NCBI RefSeq assembly: GCF_030848395.1
Contig: NZ_JAVDBT010000007.1
Span: forward strand, 124,001-188,000
DNA length: 64,000 nucleotides
From: Pseudogemmobacter lacusdianii
GTDB taxonomy: Bacteria > Pseudomonadota > Alphaproteobacteria > Rhodobacterales > Rhodobacteraceae
Direction of reading: 5' to 3'
The notes under the pieces were generated by a model. It had not been told where the DNA came from and searched no databases. It worked only from the letters and a program-made list of their open reading frames with translations. Numbering within the stretch: position 1 is the first letter of the stretch; every line of letters begins with the position of its first letter. Below are positions 36,020-45,643 of the stretch, piece after piece. Made by a program: the position numbers and the translations under genes.

Positions 36020-36757
36020 ATGCAACGGATTGATTTGAACGCCGATCTTGGCGAGGGGATCGGAGATGATGCGGCGATGCTGGGTCTGGTGAGCTCGGCC
36101 AATATCGCCTGTGGCGGCCATGCCTCGGACCCTTCGCTGATGCTGGCCAGCTTGCAATTGGCCAAGGCGCGCGGCGTTCAGATCGGCGCGCACCCGGGCT
36201 ATGCCGACCCTGCCAATTTCGGCCGTGTGGTTGTGCCGATGGAACCAGCGGTAATCCGCGCGATGGTTGCGGCCCAGATCGGCGCCTTGCAAGGCGTGGC
36301 GCGGCTCTGCGGCGCTAAGGTGGCTTATGTGAAAGCCCATGGCGCTTTGGCCAATCTGGCCGCCGATCAGCGCCCGGTGGCGGATGCGATTGCTGAGACG
36401 GCGGCTTCAGCCGGGCTCGGATTGCTGGCCATCTCGGGAACCGAGTTACAGGCGGCGGGTGAGGCCGCGGGGATCACCACCACGGCCGAGATCTTTGCCG
36501 ATCGCGCCTATCTCGCCACCGGCCGCTTGGTGCCGCGCAGCCATCCGCAAGCGATGATCCATGACCCAAAAGCGGCTCTAACACGGCTGATTTCCTATCT
36601 CGACACCGGGCTCATGCCGGTGATCGACGGAGAGCCCATCGCGCTTCAGGCGCAATCCATCTGCATCCACGGCGACAGCCCCGAGGCGGTGCAAATGGCC
36701 CGCGTGATCCGCGCCGGGCTGGCCGAGCGCGGCATCTCGGTGGCCAGTTTTGTCTAA
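36020..36757 (+). CDS. pxpA: 5-oxoprolinase subunit A (LamB/YcsF family)
   Basis: A 245-residue subunit of the bacterial ATP-dependent 5-oxoprolinase that opens pyroglutamate to glutamate. The start RIDLNADLGEGIGDDAAMLGLVSSANIACGGHASDP is the family signature, followed by GAHPGYADPANFGR, VKAHGALANLA and the C-terminal ICIHGDSPEAV. The ATG at 36020 follows AAAGGAG. It overlaps the next gene by 8 nt and is followed by pxpB and pxpC, giving the full PxpABC set. Confidence 0.95.
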   Translation: MQRIDLNADLGEGIGDDAAMLGLVSSANIACGGHASDPSLMLASLQLAKARGVQIGAHPGYADPANFGRVVVPMEPAVIRAMVAAQIGALQGVARLCGAKVAYVKAHGALANLAADQRPVADAIAETAASAGLGLLAISGTELQAAGEAAGITTTAEIFADRAYLATGRLVPRSHPQAMIHDPKAALTRLISYLDTGLMPVIDGEPIALQAQSICIHGDSPEAVQMARVIRAGLAERGISVASFV

Positions 36758-37415
36758 GGACAGCCCCAGAGCACCCCGCTTTCTACCCGTTGGGGATCAG
36801 GCGGTGATGCTGGAATTCGCCACTGCGATCGACAAAGAAGCGCATCGCGCCGTCTTGGCACTTGATGCGGCTTTGGCGGCTCAGCCCTTTGCAGGCTTCA
36901 TCGAAGCCGTGCCTGCATTCGTGACTCTGCTGGTGCGATTTGATCCGCTCGTGACAGATCGCGCAACCGTCGAGCAGCACCTGAAAACGCTAAATTCAGC
37001 TGCATTAGAGACTGTTCTTGCCGGAAACCGGCACGAAGTTTCGGTGGTCTATGACGGCTCTGACCTTGCCGAGGTCGCCCGGCAATGCGGCCTTTCGGAG
37101 GCCGAGGTTGCCCGCTGCCATCAATCTGGCACCTATGAAGTTGCGATGTATGGCTTTGCGCCGGGATATGCTTATCTCTCGGGCCTTCCGGCACCCTTGG
37201 CGATTGATCGCAAACCCAACGCGGTGCGCAATGTGCCAGCCGGATCGGTCATCATCGCAGGCGGTATGTGCCTGATCACCACCCTCACCATGCCGACTGG
37301 CTGGTGGCGCATCGGCAGGACCGACGCACAAGTGCTGACCGGCAATCCTGACCGCCCCTTCGCCTTTGCGGTGGGCGATAAGATCCAGTTCAACGAGGCC
37401 AAAAATGGTCTCTAA
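36750..37415 (+). CDS. pxpB: 5-oxoprolinase subunit B
   Basis: A 221-residue protein of the allophanate hydrolase subunit 1 type. It has RFLPVGDQAVMLEFATAID near the start, the middle VAMYGFAPGYAYLSGLPAPLAIDRKPNAVRNVPAGSVIIAGGMCLI and TGWWRIGRT, typical of PxpB/KipI. Together with PxpC it forms the catalytic part of 5-oxoprolinase. The start codon is inferred as TTG at 36750, inside the end of pxpA; the first ATG (36807) would cut into the conserved N-terminus. It overlaps pxpC by 11 nt. Confidence 0.93.
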   Translation: MSKDSPRAPRFLPVGDQAVMLEFATAIDKEAHRAVLALDAALAAQPFAGFIEAVPAFVTLLVRFDPLVTDRATVEQHLKTLNSAALETVLAGNRHEVSVVYDGSDLAEVARQCGLSEAEVARCHQSGTYEVAMYGFAPGYAYLSGLPAPLAIDRKPNAVRNVPAGSVIIAGGMCLITTLTMPTGWWRIGRTDAQVLTGNPDRPFAFAVGDKIQFNEAKNGL

Positions 37416-38349
37416 CAAGGCAGAAATCGAGGTCCTTGAGGCGGGTCCGCATGTGACGCTGCAAGATGCGGGGCGTCCGGGTCTGATGCGCTTTGGCGTG
37501 CCAAACTCGGGGCCGATGGACCGCAAGGCCTTGACCATTGCCAACACCGCGCTCGGCAATCCAGCCGGACAAAGCGGCATCGAGGTCTCGCCCGCTGGGC
37601 TGCGACTTCGGCTAACACGCGGCACATTAACTCTGGCCATCGCGGGAGGTGGCTTTGCCGTGTCTCGCAATGGTCAGGCTTTGCGGGCCTGGCAGGTTGT
37701 CACCTTACAGCAGGGCGATGAGCTTACTTTGCGCCCCGGCCCTTGGGGAAGCTGGTGCTGCCTTGCCGTCGCAGGCCAGTTGGAGGCGGACACTTGGCTC
37801 GGCGCCACGGCGACCCACGGGCTCAGCGGTTTAGGCGGTGGGGCGTTGCGGGCAGGCCAAAGTCTAACAGTAAATGAGTGCCGAACACTGCCGGAAAGGC
37901 CCATTCCTTGCCCGGTGTTCTGCCGTCCGCGCAGGCGACTGAATGTCATACTTGGGCCGCAGGATGCGCTTTTCAGCGATGGAACCGTTGCGCGCTTCCT
38001 AAGCCAAACCTTCCGCCTCACCGCCGCCTTTGACCGCATGGGCCAGCGCCTCGCCGGGCCTAACATCGCGCCGGAGGCCGCACTTGGCATCCCCTCGCAA
38101 GGGCTGACGCGTGGCGCGGTGCAGGTCTCGGGCGATGGCATCGCCTCGATCCTGATGGCCGATCATCAGACCACCGGCGGCTATCCCAAGATTGCGACCG
38201 TGCTTTTGGATGACACCGACGGGCTGGCGCAGCTGCGCCCCGGTGATGCGATCTCATTCACCGCCATCACCCCCGCCAAGGCGGTGCAGCTTGCCCGCCA
38301 ACGCGCCCGCGCTTTTCAATGCTATCTGGCACAGCTGGCTTCACATTAA
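37405..38349 (+). CDS. pxpC: 5-oxoprolinase subunit C (biotin-dependent carboxyltransferase-like)
   Basis: A 314-residue allophanate hydrolase subunit 2 type protein. Typical segments are VLEAGPHVTLQDAGRPGLMRFGVPNSGPMDRKALTIAN, GIEVSPAGLRLRL, LGPQDALFSDGT and ADHQTTGGYPKIATVL. It is the third subunit of PxpABC. The ATG at 37405 lies inside the end of pxpB with GAGG a few bases before it, so translation is coupled. Confidence 0.95.
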   Translation: MVSNKAEIEVLEAGPHVTLQDAGRPGLMRFGVPNSGPMDRKALTIANTALGNPAGQSGIEVSPAGLRLRLTRGTLTLAIAGGGFAVSRNGQALRAWQVVTLQQGDELTLRPGPWGSWCCLAVAGQLEADTWLGATATHGLSGLGGGALRAGQSLTVNECRTLPERPIPCPVFCRPRRRLNVILGPQDALFSDGTVARFLSQTFRLTAAFDRMGQRLAGPNIAPEAALGIPSQGLTRGAVQVSGDGIASILMADHQTTGGYPKIATVLLDDTDGLAQLRPGDAISFTAITPAKAVQLARQRARAFQCYLAQLASH

Positions 38350-38450
38350 CCTCAAAGGTCCGCTGCGTTCCCGCCCGCCGCCGCCTTGCACATCTTTCGC
38401 CCGCTTCCGCTTCAGGATAGCTTGCCCGCAATCCAACCTGCGAGGCTTCC

Positions 38451-38693
38451 ATGACTCAGCGCCTGCATCTTGTCTTTGGCGGAGAGCTTGTCGATCCGCA
38501 GCGCAACGTCTTTCGTGACGTGTCGCAGCTGCATGTGGTCGGGCTGTTCCCCGATTACGAAACCGCTTTCAACGCTTGGAAGGCCGAGGCCCAGCGCACC
38601 GTCGATAATGCCCATATGCGCTATTTCATCGCCGACATCAGCCGCTTGCAGGAGCAAAACGGCGCACCGAACGCAGGCTCTGGACCGGGCTGA
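38451..38693 (+). CDS. DUF4170 domain protein
   Basis: An 80-residue protein with LHLVFGGELVDPQRNVFRDVSQLHVVGLFPDYETAFNAWKAEAQRTVDNAHMRYFIADISRL, which I recognise as the DUF4170 family of small alphaproteobacterial proteins. The function is unknown. It lies 16 nt before the Kdo transferase gene, and family members often sit next to lipid A genes, so a loose link to the cell envelope is possible. It is soluble, with no signal peptide. Confidence 0.85.
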   Translation: MTQRLHLVFGGELVDPQRNVFRDVSQLHVVGLFPDYETAFNAWKAEAQRTVDNAHMRYFIADISRLQEQNGAPNAGSGPG

Positions 38694-38708
38694 GCATAGA
38701 TCGCCGCA

Positions 38709-39902
38709 ATGGCTTTGAACCTCGGACTTACGCTTTACTCATTGGCCAAACGACGCGAGTCGGGCCGCGATCAGCCACGCCCGGCGCGGCCCAATGGGGC
38801 GCTGGTCTGGATGCATGCGCCCGATGCCAATGCCGCGCGGGGCCTGCGTGAGTTGGCTTTGCGGCTTTGGCTTGATGATGCGGTGCTTAGCCTGATCACC
38901 TGCCATGATCCGCTGCCCGATCAGCCCGGCGCCTTGGTGCAACTGCCCCCGCCAGACACCACGCCTGAGGCCCGTGCCTTTTTGGACCATTGGCGCCCCG
39001 ATCTCTGTCTCTTTTCGGAGGGAGAGTTGCGCCCGGCGATGATCAGCGAAGCAGCATTGCGTCAGCTGCCGCTGATGATGGCCGATGCCGTCGCCCCCCG
39101 TCTGCCCAAAGAGCGCGATGGCTGGTTTCCGGGCGTTACCCGCGGTGCGTTGGCGAAATTTTCGTGGATCGGCGCTATTGACGAGGCAGCCTCACGCAAT
39201 TTCCGCAAAGCCGGGGCAGCGCCTTCGGCCGTGGCGGTGACCGGCCGACTGGAAGAGGCTTCGGCCGCAAAGCCCGGCAATGAGGCCGAACGGGCCGCCC
39301 TTGCAGCAACCTTTGCCACCCGGCCCGTTTGGTTTGCCGCCGCCCTACCCGAGGCCGAGGAAGCGGCGATCATCGCCGCCCATCGTGCGGCTTTGCAGCA
39401 CGCGCACCGGCTTTTGCTGATCGTCCTGCCTGATCGCGCCGACCGCGCCTCGGCGCTTGCCGCGCGGGCCGAGGCCGAAGGCTGGGCGATTGCACACCGC
39501 GCGCAAGAGGAGGAGCCTGAGGCCCATACCGAAGTCTTCCTTGTCGACAGCCCCGAGGAAATTGGCCTCTGGTATCGTCTTGCCCCGATCAGCTTTCTGG
39601 GGGGCAGCCTTTTGGGCCAAGGCGCTCTGCGCGACCCGATGGAGGCGGCGGCCTTGGGCTCGGCCATTCTGCATGGGCCGATGGCAGGGTCCTATGGCAT
39701 GGCCTTTGGCCGGCTTGGCGCGGCGCGGGCGACCCGGGCGGTTGCCACCGCCCAAGATCTGGCCGAGGCTTTGGGCGATCTCCTCGCCCCCGACCGCGCC
39801 GCCCGTCTGGCGCAGGCCGCCTGGACGGTGGCCTCGGATGGAGCCGAGGCGACGGATGCGCTTTTGGCCCGGATCCAAGCGCTGTTAGAGGATAAATATT
39901 GA
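38709..39902 (+). CDS. waaA: 3-deoxy-D-manno-octulosonic acid transferase-like glycosyltransferase (divergent)
   Basis: A 397-residue Kdo-transferase-type protein placed directly before lpxK, with overlapping stop and start. The late segments [44 protein letters not shown] match the C-terminal, nucleotide-binding half of KdtA/WaaA. The N-terminal half is divergent: where typical enzymes have HAVSVGE, with Glu as catalytic base, this one reads [15 protein letters not shown], and the usual N-terminal membrane anchor is weak. It should add Kdo to lipid A precursors, but the missing motif leaves this uncertain. Confidence 0.75.
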   Translation: MALNLGLTLYSLAKRRESGRDQPRPARPNGALVWMHAPDANAARGLRELALRLWLDDAVLSLITCHDPLPDQPGALVQLPPPDTTPEARAFLDHWRPDLCLFSEGELRPAMISEAALRQLPLMMADAVAPRLPKERDGWFPGVTRGALAKFSWIGAIDEAASRNFRKAGAAPSAVAVTGRLEEASAAKPGNEAERAALAATFATRPVWFAAALPEAEEAAIIAAHRAALQHAHRLLLIVLPDRADRASALAARAEAEGWAIAHRAQEEEPEAHTEVFLVDSPEEIGLWYRLAPISFLGGSLLGQGALRDPMEAAALGSAILHGPMAGSYGMAFGRLGAARATRAVATAQDLAEALGDLLAPDRAARLAQAAWTVASDGAEATDALLARIQALLEDKY

Positions 39903-40894
39903 TGCGCACCCCAGCGTTTTGGTTCACCGCCCCCGACCGCCCCGCTCTGGCAGCGCGACTGCTGGCGCCTTTGGGTTGGATCTATGGTGCCGTGACCGGG
40001 CGGCGGATGGCGGGCGAGAAAGGCTATCGCGCCAAGGTTCCGGTCATCTGCATCGGGAATCTCAATGCGGGCGGCACCGGCAAGACGCCGACGGCGATTG
40101 CGCTTGCGCAGCGCCTGCAGAGCCGGGGTATGGCGGTGCATATCGTCAGCCGAGGGCACGGCGGCAGTCTGACCGGCCCGGTGCAGGTCGATGCCAACCG
40201 CCACAAAGCGCAAGAGACCGGCGACGAGCCGCTGTTGCTATCGGCCTTTGCCCCCACTTGGATCGCGCGCGACCGTGCGGCTGGGGTCAAGGCGGCCGAG
40301 GCTGCCGGCGCGCAAGTGATCTTGCTGGATGACGGGTTTCAAAACCCCTCGGTTACCAAAGATATCAGCCTGATCGTGGTCGATGCTGAACGGGGCTTTG
40401 GCAATGGCCGTTGCCTGCCCGCAGGCCCGCTGCGCGAGCCGGTCGCGAATGGCCTTGCCCGCGCGCATCTTTTGCTCTCGATCGGAGAGGCTGGCGCGCA
40501 GGCGCGCTTCAACGCTGACTGGGCCGAGGACATCCCGGTGCCACACCTGCGCGGGCGCCTCGCGCCTTTGCAAATGGGCATGGATTGGCAGGGCGAGCGA
40601 GTGATTGCCTTTGCGGGCATCGGCCACCCGGAAAAGTTCTTCGCCACCTTGCGCGGAGAGGGGGCCATTCTCGTCCGCAGTCTGCCGCTGTCGGATCATG
40701 AACCTTTTGAGGATGCGCTTTTGCGCCGCTTGGCGCTTGAGGCGGACACCTCAGGCGCGCAACTTGTAACGACAGAAAAGGACGCAGCCCGCCTGCCCGC
40801 GTGGTTCCGGCCCAAAGTTTTGGTGTTGGTGGTGCGGCTTGAGGTCGAAAGCTGGGACGCTTTCGACCAGTTGCTAGAGCCTTTGCTGGCTTAG
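39902..40894 (+). CDS. lpxK: Tetraacyldisaccharide 4'-kinase
   Basis: A 330-residue kinase that phosphorylates the 4' position of the lipid A disaccharide. The N-terminal hydrophobic stretch ([24 protein letters not shown]) probably binds the membrane; [22 protein letters not shown] is the P-loop. [42 protein letters not shown] and [10 protein letters not shown] are family motifs. The ATG overlaps the waaA stop (TGATG). It ends 6 nt from the end of the convergent dxs gene. Confidence 0.95.
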   Translation: MRTPAFWFTAPDRPALAARLLAPLGWIYGAVTGRRMAGEKGYRAKVPVICIGNLNAGGTGKTPTAIALAQRLQSRGMAVHIVSRGHGGSLTGPVQVDANRHKAQETGDEPLLLSAFAPTWIARDRAAGVKAAEAAGAQVILLDDGFQNPSVTKDISLIVVDAERGFGNGRCLPAGPLREPVANGLARAHLLLSIGEAGAQARFNADWAEDIPVPHLRGRLAPLQMGMDWQGERVIAFAGIGHPEKFFATLRGEGAILVRSLPLSDHEPFEDALLRRLALEADTSGAQLVTTEKDAARLPAWFRPKVLVLVVRLEVESWDAFDQLLEPLLA

Positions 40895-40900
40895 TGGCCC

Positions 40901-42832
40901 TTAGGCGCCCGCCCGCATCCCGACCACCGGCACGCCCAGAACCTCAAGCACTTTGGCCTCGATCTGCGGGGCATCCATACCAGCGCTGCGATACATCGCC
41001 TCGGGGGTGGCATGGTCGATGAAGGTGTCGGGCAGCACCATCGAGCGGAACTTGAAGCCGCGGTCAAAGACGCCCTCATCCGCCAAAAGCTGCGCCACAT
41101 GGCTGCCAAAGCCGCCAACAGCGCCCTCTTCGATACAGATCAGAGCCTCATGCTCGCGCGCCAGGCGCAAGATCAGCTCGCGGTCCAAGGGCTTGGCGAA
41201 ACGCGCATCGGCGACCGTGGGGGCCATGCCACGCTGCGCCAGCGACTCGGCGGCTTTTAGAACCTCGGAAAGCCTTGTGCCGAAGGAAAGCAAAGCCACC
41301 CGCGCGCCTTCGCGCATCACCCGGCCCTTGCCGATCTCAAGCGGGGTTCCGCGCGCTGGCATCTCAACCCCGCAGCCCTCGCCACGCGGGAAGCGGAAAG
41401 CGATCGGGCCGTCGTCATGCGCCACAGCGGTTGCCACCATGTGGCGCAGCTCGGCCTCATCAGCAGCGGCCATCACCACCATGCCCGGCAAATTGGCCAA
41501 GAAGGCCACATCGAACGAGCCCGCATGGGTCGCACCATCGGCCCCCACCAGCCCCGCGCGGTCGATGGCAAAACGCACCGGCAGGCGCTGGATCGCCACA
41601 TCATGCACGACCTGATCATAGCCGCGCTGCAAGAAGGTGGAGTAAAGCGCGCAGAAGGGTTTCAGCCCGCCCGCCGCCATGCCCGCGCTGAAGGTCACCG
41701 CATGTTGCTCGGCGATGCCCACGTCAAAGGTGCGGCGCGGGAAGCGTTTGGCGAACAAGTCCAAGCCGGTGCCATCGGGCATCGCCGCCGTCACCGCAAC
41801 GATCTTATCATCGCGCTCGGCCTCTTGGATCAGGCTCTCGGCGAAAACCTTGGTGTAGCTTGGCGCATTGGACGGGGTCTTCTTTTGCTCGCCCGTGACC
41901 ACATCGAACTTGGCGCGGGCATGGCCCCGGTCGGCCGAGTTCTCCGCCGGGCCATATCCCTTGCCCTTCTTGGTCAGCACATGGATCAGCATCGGCCCAG
42001 TGGCCCGCGCCTTCACCGTGCGCAAGACCGGCAAAAGCTGGTCGAGATCATGGCCGTCAATCGGGCCGACATAGGAAAAGCCAAGCGATTCAAAGAGCGT
42101 GCCGCCCACGGCCATGCCCTTAAGCATATCCTTGGCCCGGCGCGCACCTTCCTGCAAAGGCTCGGGCAAGAGCCCGACAAAGCCCTTGGCCACCTGTTTC
42201 AGGTCCTGCATCGGCGCTTCGGCGTAAAGCTTCGAGAGGTAGCTCGACAAAGCCCCAACCGGCGGCGCGATCGACATCTCATTGTCGTTGAGGATCACGA
42301 AAAGCCGGGTCTTCATCGCGCCGGCATTGTTCATCGCCTCAAAGGCCATGCCCGCCGACATCGCGCCGTCGCCGATCACCGCAATCGCATCGCCGGGATC
42401 GCCGCCCAAATCTGCCGCCGTCGCAAAGCCCAAAGCCGCCGAGATCGAGGTGGAGCTATGCGCCGCGCCAAAGGGGTCATAGGGCGATTCCGAGCGTTTG
42501 GTGAAGCCCGAAAGCCCGCCTTCGGTCCGCAAAGTGCGAATGCGATCGCGCCGCCCAGTCAGGATCTTATGCGGATAGCATTGATGCCCGACATCCCAGA
42601 TCAGCTTGTCGCGCGGCGTGTCAAAGACCGCATGCAAAGCCACGGTCAGCTCAACCACGCCCAGACCCGCACCGAGATGCCCGCCGGTGACCGAAACGGC
42701 CGAGATCGTCTCGGCCCGCAGATCATCGGCCAGCTGGTGAAGCTCACGGTCGCTCAGCCCCTTCAGATCCGAAGGCAGAGTGACGCGGTCGAGGACCGGC
42801 GTATGCGGCCGATGTTGCGATTGATCGGACAT
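40901..42832 (-). CDS. dxs: 1-deoxy-D-xylulose-5-phosphate synthase
   Basis: A 643-residue thiamine diphosphate enzyme that joins pyruvate and glyceraldehyde 3-phosphate at the start of the non-mevalonate isoprenoid pathway. Visible features are [35 protein letters not shown], the ThDP-binding [18 protein letters not shown], and [18 protein letters not shown]. The ATG at 42832 follows AAGGAG; a longer frame upstream was dropped. It is the last gene of a minus-strand operon and lies 13 nt after ispA, a common pairing. Confidence 0.97.
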   Translation of the reverse strand: MSDQSQHRPHTPVLDRVTLPSDLKGLSDRELHQLADDLRAETISAVSVTGGHLGAGLGVVELTVALHAVFDTPRDKLIWDVGHQCYPHKILTGRRDRIRTLRTEGGLSGFTKRSESPYDPFGAAHSSTSISAALGFATAADLGGDPGDAIAVIGDGAMSAGMAFEAMNNAGAMKTRLFVILNDNEMSIAPPVGALSSYLSKLYAEAPMQDLKQVAKGFVGLLPEPLQEGARRAKDMLKGMAVGGTLFESLGFSYVGPIDGHDLDQLLPVLRTVKARATGPMLIHVLTKKGKGYGPAENSADRGHARAKFDVVTGEQKKTPSNAPSYTKVFAESLIQEAERDDKIVAVTAAMPDGTGLDLFAKRFPRRTFDVGIAEQHAVTFSAGMAAGGLKPFCALYSTFLQRGYDQVVHDVAIQRLPVRFAIDRAGLVGADGATHAGSFDVAFLANLPGMVVMAAADEAELRHMVATAVAHDDGPIAFRFPRGEGCGVEMPARGTPLEIGKGRVMREGARVALLSFGTRLSEVLKAAESLAQRGMAPTVADARFAKPLDRELILRLAREHEALICIEEGAVGGFGSHVAQLLADEGVFDRGFKFRSMVLPDTFIDHATPEAMYRSAGMDAPQIEAKVLEVLGVPVVGMRAGA

Positions 42833-42845
42833 GGCGCGCTCCTTC

Positions 42846-43715
42846 TCAGCTGTGCCGCGCAATAGTGAACCGCGCGGCGGCGATCAAGTTCTCAGCACGC
42901 GAACCATAGGGTTCAAGGGCAACTTCCGCCGCGGCCACAAGTTCTGCAGCACGGGCGCGTGCATCCTCAAGGCCGAGCAGCGAGACGAAAGTGGCTTTGC
43001 CCGCCTCTTCATCCTTGCCAACCCTTTTGCCTGCCGTGGCGGCATCGCCCGTGACATCCAGAATGTCATCGGCAATTTGAAAAGCAAGGCCGATGGCGGC
43101 GGCGTAATCGGCCAAAGGCTTAGGATCCGCCCCGGCAAGGAGGGCGCCTGCCGTTGCCGAAAACCCAATCAGCGCGCCGGTTTTGCCCGCTTGCAAAGCG
43201 GTGATCTCTTCTAAGGTCAGCGGAGTGTCCGCACTTTCAGCCGCGATATCCAAGGCTTGGCCCAAAACCATGCCCTTGGCTCCCGAGGCGCCAGCCAAGG
43301 CCTTGACCAAGGCCACCTGAACCTCAGCCGGACCAACTTCGGCATCGACTAAAAGCCCGAATGCCAGAGTCTGCAAAGCATCGCCCGCAAGGATCGCCGT
43401 CGCCTCATCCCATTTCACATGGACGGTCGGCTGACCGCGGCGAAGGTCGTCATCATCCATCGCCGGCAGGTCATCATGCACCAAAGAATAGGCGTGCAGC
43501 GCTTCAACCGCCGCAGCCACGGGCAACGCCCGCGCTTCCTCCACACCCAGCATCCGCGCCGATTCCAGCACAAGGAAAGCCCGCAAGCGTTTGCCGCCCT
43601 GCACCGCATAACGCATGGCATGAATCACCGGCACATCGGCCAAACCCGCCAAAGCTTGATCGAGCCGCGCTTGCACCAGCGCGGCATCGGCCTTCAACCT
43701 ATCGTCAAAGCTCAC
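42846..43715 (-). CDS. ispA: Farnesyl/geranyl diphosphate synthase (polyprenyl synthetase)
   Basis: A 289-residue trans-prenyltransferase that condenses IPP with allylic diphosphates. The first Asp-rich motif lies in [24 protein letters not shown], the second in [31 protein letters not shown]. Lys-rich and [10 protein letters not shown] segments bind IPP. Product length (C10 or C15) cannot be told with certainty; the small residues before the first motif fit farnesyl diphosphate. Overlaps xseB by 4 nt, the usual xseB-ispA-dxs order. Confidence 0.95.
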   Translation of the reverse strand: MSFDDRLKADAALVQARLDQALAGLADVPVIHAMRYAVQGGKRLRAFLVLESARMLGVEEARALPVAAAVEALHAYSLVHDDLPAMDDDDLRRGQPTVHVKWDEATAILAGDALQTLAFGLLVDAEVGPAEVQVALVKALAGASGAKGMVLGQALDIAAESADTPLTLEEITALQAGKTGALIGFSATAGALLAGADPKPLADYAAAIGLAFQIADDILDVTGDAATAGKRVGKDEEAGKATFVSLLGLEDARARAAELVAAAEVALEPYGSRAENLIAAARFTIARHS

Positions 43716-43963
43716 AGCCCGGTCACCGGCTCCGCGCCCACGACACGGCCTTCGGCAAGGCGGATTTTCTCAACCTTTTCCTGCGCATCTTTCAGCAGAT
43801 CCTCGCAGCGCTTCTTCAACTTCGCGCCGCGCTCGTAAAGCGAGATGGATTCGTCCAGCTTCACATCCCCGCGCTCCAACTGGTTCACCACGGCCTCCAA
43901 AGCCGCCATCGCCTCTTCAAAGGCCATTTCCTCGGGGGGTTTCGCGCTTGGGGTCACGGTCAT
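43712..43963 (-). CDS. xseB: Exodeoxyribonuclease VII small subunit
   Basis: An 83-residue small subunit with the core EMAFEEAMAALEAVVNQLERGDVKLDESISLYERGAKLKKRCEDLLKDAQEKVEKI, which matches XseB over its full length. It joins the large subunit XseA, not in this window, to degrade single-stranded DNA. It overlaps its neighbours by 4 nt on both sides. Confidence 0.96.
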   Translation of the reverse strand: MTVTPSAKPPEEMAFEEAMAALEAVVNQLERGDVKLDESISLYERGAKLKKRCEDLLKDAQEKVEKIRLAEGRVVGAEPVTGL

Positions 43964-44868
43964 GCTGAAAGCCTCGCCATCTCGCCTACATAGGCCCGGA
44001 CGCTTTCGGTCAGGGCTGGCAGATCATAACCGCCTTCCAAAGCGGATACCACCCGCCCGCCCGAAACCTCCCAAAGCCGCTGCGCAAGCCAGCGGAAATC
44101 ATCGGCCTCCCACTGCAGACTGGCCAAGGGATCGGCGTGATGGGCGTCAAAACCTGCACTCACAAGCAGAAGATCGGGCTGCCATTCGGACACCGCGGGC
44201 AGGATCAGCCGCTCATAAGCCGCCCGCATTGCGGCACCGTCACTGCCCGCGCGCAAAGGCAGGTTGATCATCTGGCCATGCGCGCCACGCTCATCCGCGC
44301 GGCCCGTGCCCGGAAACAGCGGCATCTCTTGGCTTGAGGTGAAAAGACAGCGCCCCTCGTCCCACAAAAGATCCTGCGTGCCATTGCCGTGATGCACGTC
44401 GAAATCCACAATCGCCACGCGCTTCACCTCAGGGCGCTGCAAGGCCAGCGCCGCCCCAATCGCCACCGTGCCAAAAAGGCAAAAGCCCATCGCCCGCGCC
44501 GCTTCGGCATGGTGTCCCGGAGGGCGGCAAGCAACAAAAGCCGAGGCCGCCTCTCCGCCCAGAACTGCATCCACCGCAGCCCCCATGCCCCCCACAGCCC
44601 GCATCGCTGCCGCATAAGAGCCGGGGCTCAAATAGGTATCGCCGTCAATCTGCGCCCAGCCCTCGGGCGGGGCCGATTGCGCGATGTGATCGTGATAAGC
44701 GGCAGGATGGCACAAAAGCACGTCAGCCCGGCTGCCCAGTGGCGACACCCGTCGCTCCAAGGACAAATCCCTCAACCCCGCCTCAACCGCCGCCATCCGA
44801 TCCACCCGCTCAGGATGTCCCGGCGGGGTCACATGGCCGTCACTGTCAGAATGCGAAAAAACAATCAC
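43960..44868 (-). CDS. Histone deacetylase family protein (acetylpolyamine amidohydrolase type)
   Basis: A 302-residue zinc hydrolase of the deacetylase fold, starting IVFSHSDSDGHVTPPGHPERVDRMAAV. Metal-site segments are ACRPPGHHAEAARAMGFCLFGTVAIGA, VAIVDFDVHHGNGTQDLLWD and LLVSAGFDAHHADPLASLQW. It is the first gene of the minus-strand operon with xseB, ispA and dxs, an arrangement common in alphaproteobacteria without a known metabolic reason. The substrate is unknown. This is the second deacetylase-like gene in the window and belongs to a different subgroup from the one at 27918. Confidence 0.9.
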   Translation of the reverse strand: MIVFSHSDSDGHVTPPGHPERVDRMAAVEAGLRDLSLERRVSPLGSRADVLLCHPAAYHDHIAQSAPPEGWAQIDGDTYLSPGSYAAAMRAVGGMGAAVDAVLGGEAASAFVACRPPGHHAEAARAMGFCLFGTVAIGAALALQRPEVKRVAIVDFDVHHGNGTQDLLWDEGRCLFTSSQEMPLFPGTGRADERGAHGQMINLPLRAGSDGAAMRAAYERLILPAVSEWQPDLLLVSAGFDAHHADPLASLQWEADDFRWLAQRLWEVSGGRVVSALEGGYDLPALTESVRAYVGEMARLSA

Positions 44869-44881
44869 CGAACCCTGCCCC

Positions 44882-44932
44882 CATTTTCTGTCTTATAAAT
44901 ATCCCGGGGGGTCCGGGGGGCTGGCCCCCCGG
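44882..44932. repeat. Intergenic hairpin element, copy B
   Basis: It begins with CATTTTCTGTC (44882-44892) and TAAATATCC, as in the copy at 8969, followed by a G-rich run and a perfect 8-bp hairpin (44913-44920 with 44925-44932, CCGGGGGG and its complement, tetraloop). It lies between the petR stop and the next gene on the same strand. On the minus strand it could end petR transcription. Confidence 0.65.
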
Positions 44933-44944
44933 CCTCGGCCAAAC

Positions 44945-45643
44945 TCAATCCGGCGCGAGCATATAACCCTCACCCCGCACCGTCTGCAGATAACGCGGAG
45001 CTTTGGGATCATCTTCGATCTTGCGGCGCAGCCGGGTGATCTGCACGTCAACAGCCCGCTCTTGCGCAGCATCCTCACGGCCCAGGTCGCCCACCAGCCG
45101 CTCGCGGCTCACCGCCTCACCCGGTGCATGGGCAAAAAGCCGCATCAGGGCGGCTTCGGTGGCGGTAAGACGGATCAAATCCTGCCCGCGCCAAAGCTCA
45201 CCTCGGTCCATATCGTAGCGCACCGCACCGAGATGCAGCACCTTGGGCGCGGCTTCGGCCGGTTTCACCTGCGGCACCCGGCGCAAAATGGCATTGATGC
45301 GCAAAAGCAGCTCTTTGGGCTCAAAGGGTTTGACGAGATAATCATCCGCCCCCGCCTCAAGCCCCTCGATCCGATTGGCCGCCTCACCCTTGGCGGTCAA
45401 CAAAAGGATCGGCACCTGCATCCGCGCCCGCAGATCGCGGGTCAGCGAGATGCCATCTTCGCCCGGCATCATCACATCCAGCACGATCAGATCGAACTCG
45501 AGCCCCGCCAAAAGCCGGCGCGCTTGGGCTGCATCCCGGGCCACGGTGACGATAAAGCCGCTGCGGATCAGGAACTTTTGCAAAAGCCCCCGGATGCGCT
45601 CGTCATCATCCACCACCAGCAGATGCAGATCAGATACACTCAT
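44945..45643 (-). CDS. petR: OmpR-family response regulator, PetR-like
   Basis: A 232-residue response regulator. The receiver domain (LLVVDDDERIRGLLQKFLIRSGF, phospho-acceptor Asp in LIVLDVMMPGEDGIS, the Thr/Lys site in LLLTAKGEAANRIEGLEAGADDYLVKPF) is followed by a winged-helix DNA-binding domain ending DVQITRLRRKIEDDPKAPRYLQTVRGEGYML. No histidine kinase is next to it. The overlapping MarR-family gene upstream makes the pair match petP-petR, known from Rhodobacter capsulatus, where it is needed for cytochrome bc1 and growth. The name is inferred from arrangement and family. Confidence 0.85.
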   Translation of the reverse strand: MSVSDLHLLVVDDDERIRGLLQKFLIRSGFIVTVARDAAQARRLLAGLEFDLIVLDVMMPGEDGISLTRDLRARMQVPILLLTAKGEAANRIEGLEAGADDYLVKPFEPKELLLRINAILRRVPQVKPAEAAPKVLHLGAVRYDMDRGELWRGQDLIRLTATEAALMRLFAHAPGEAVSRERLVGDLGREDAAQERAVDVQITRLRRKIEDDPKAPRYLQTVRGEGYMLAPD

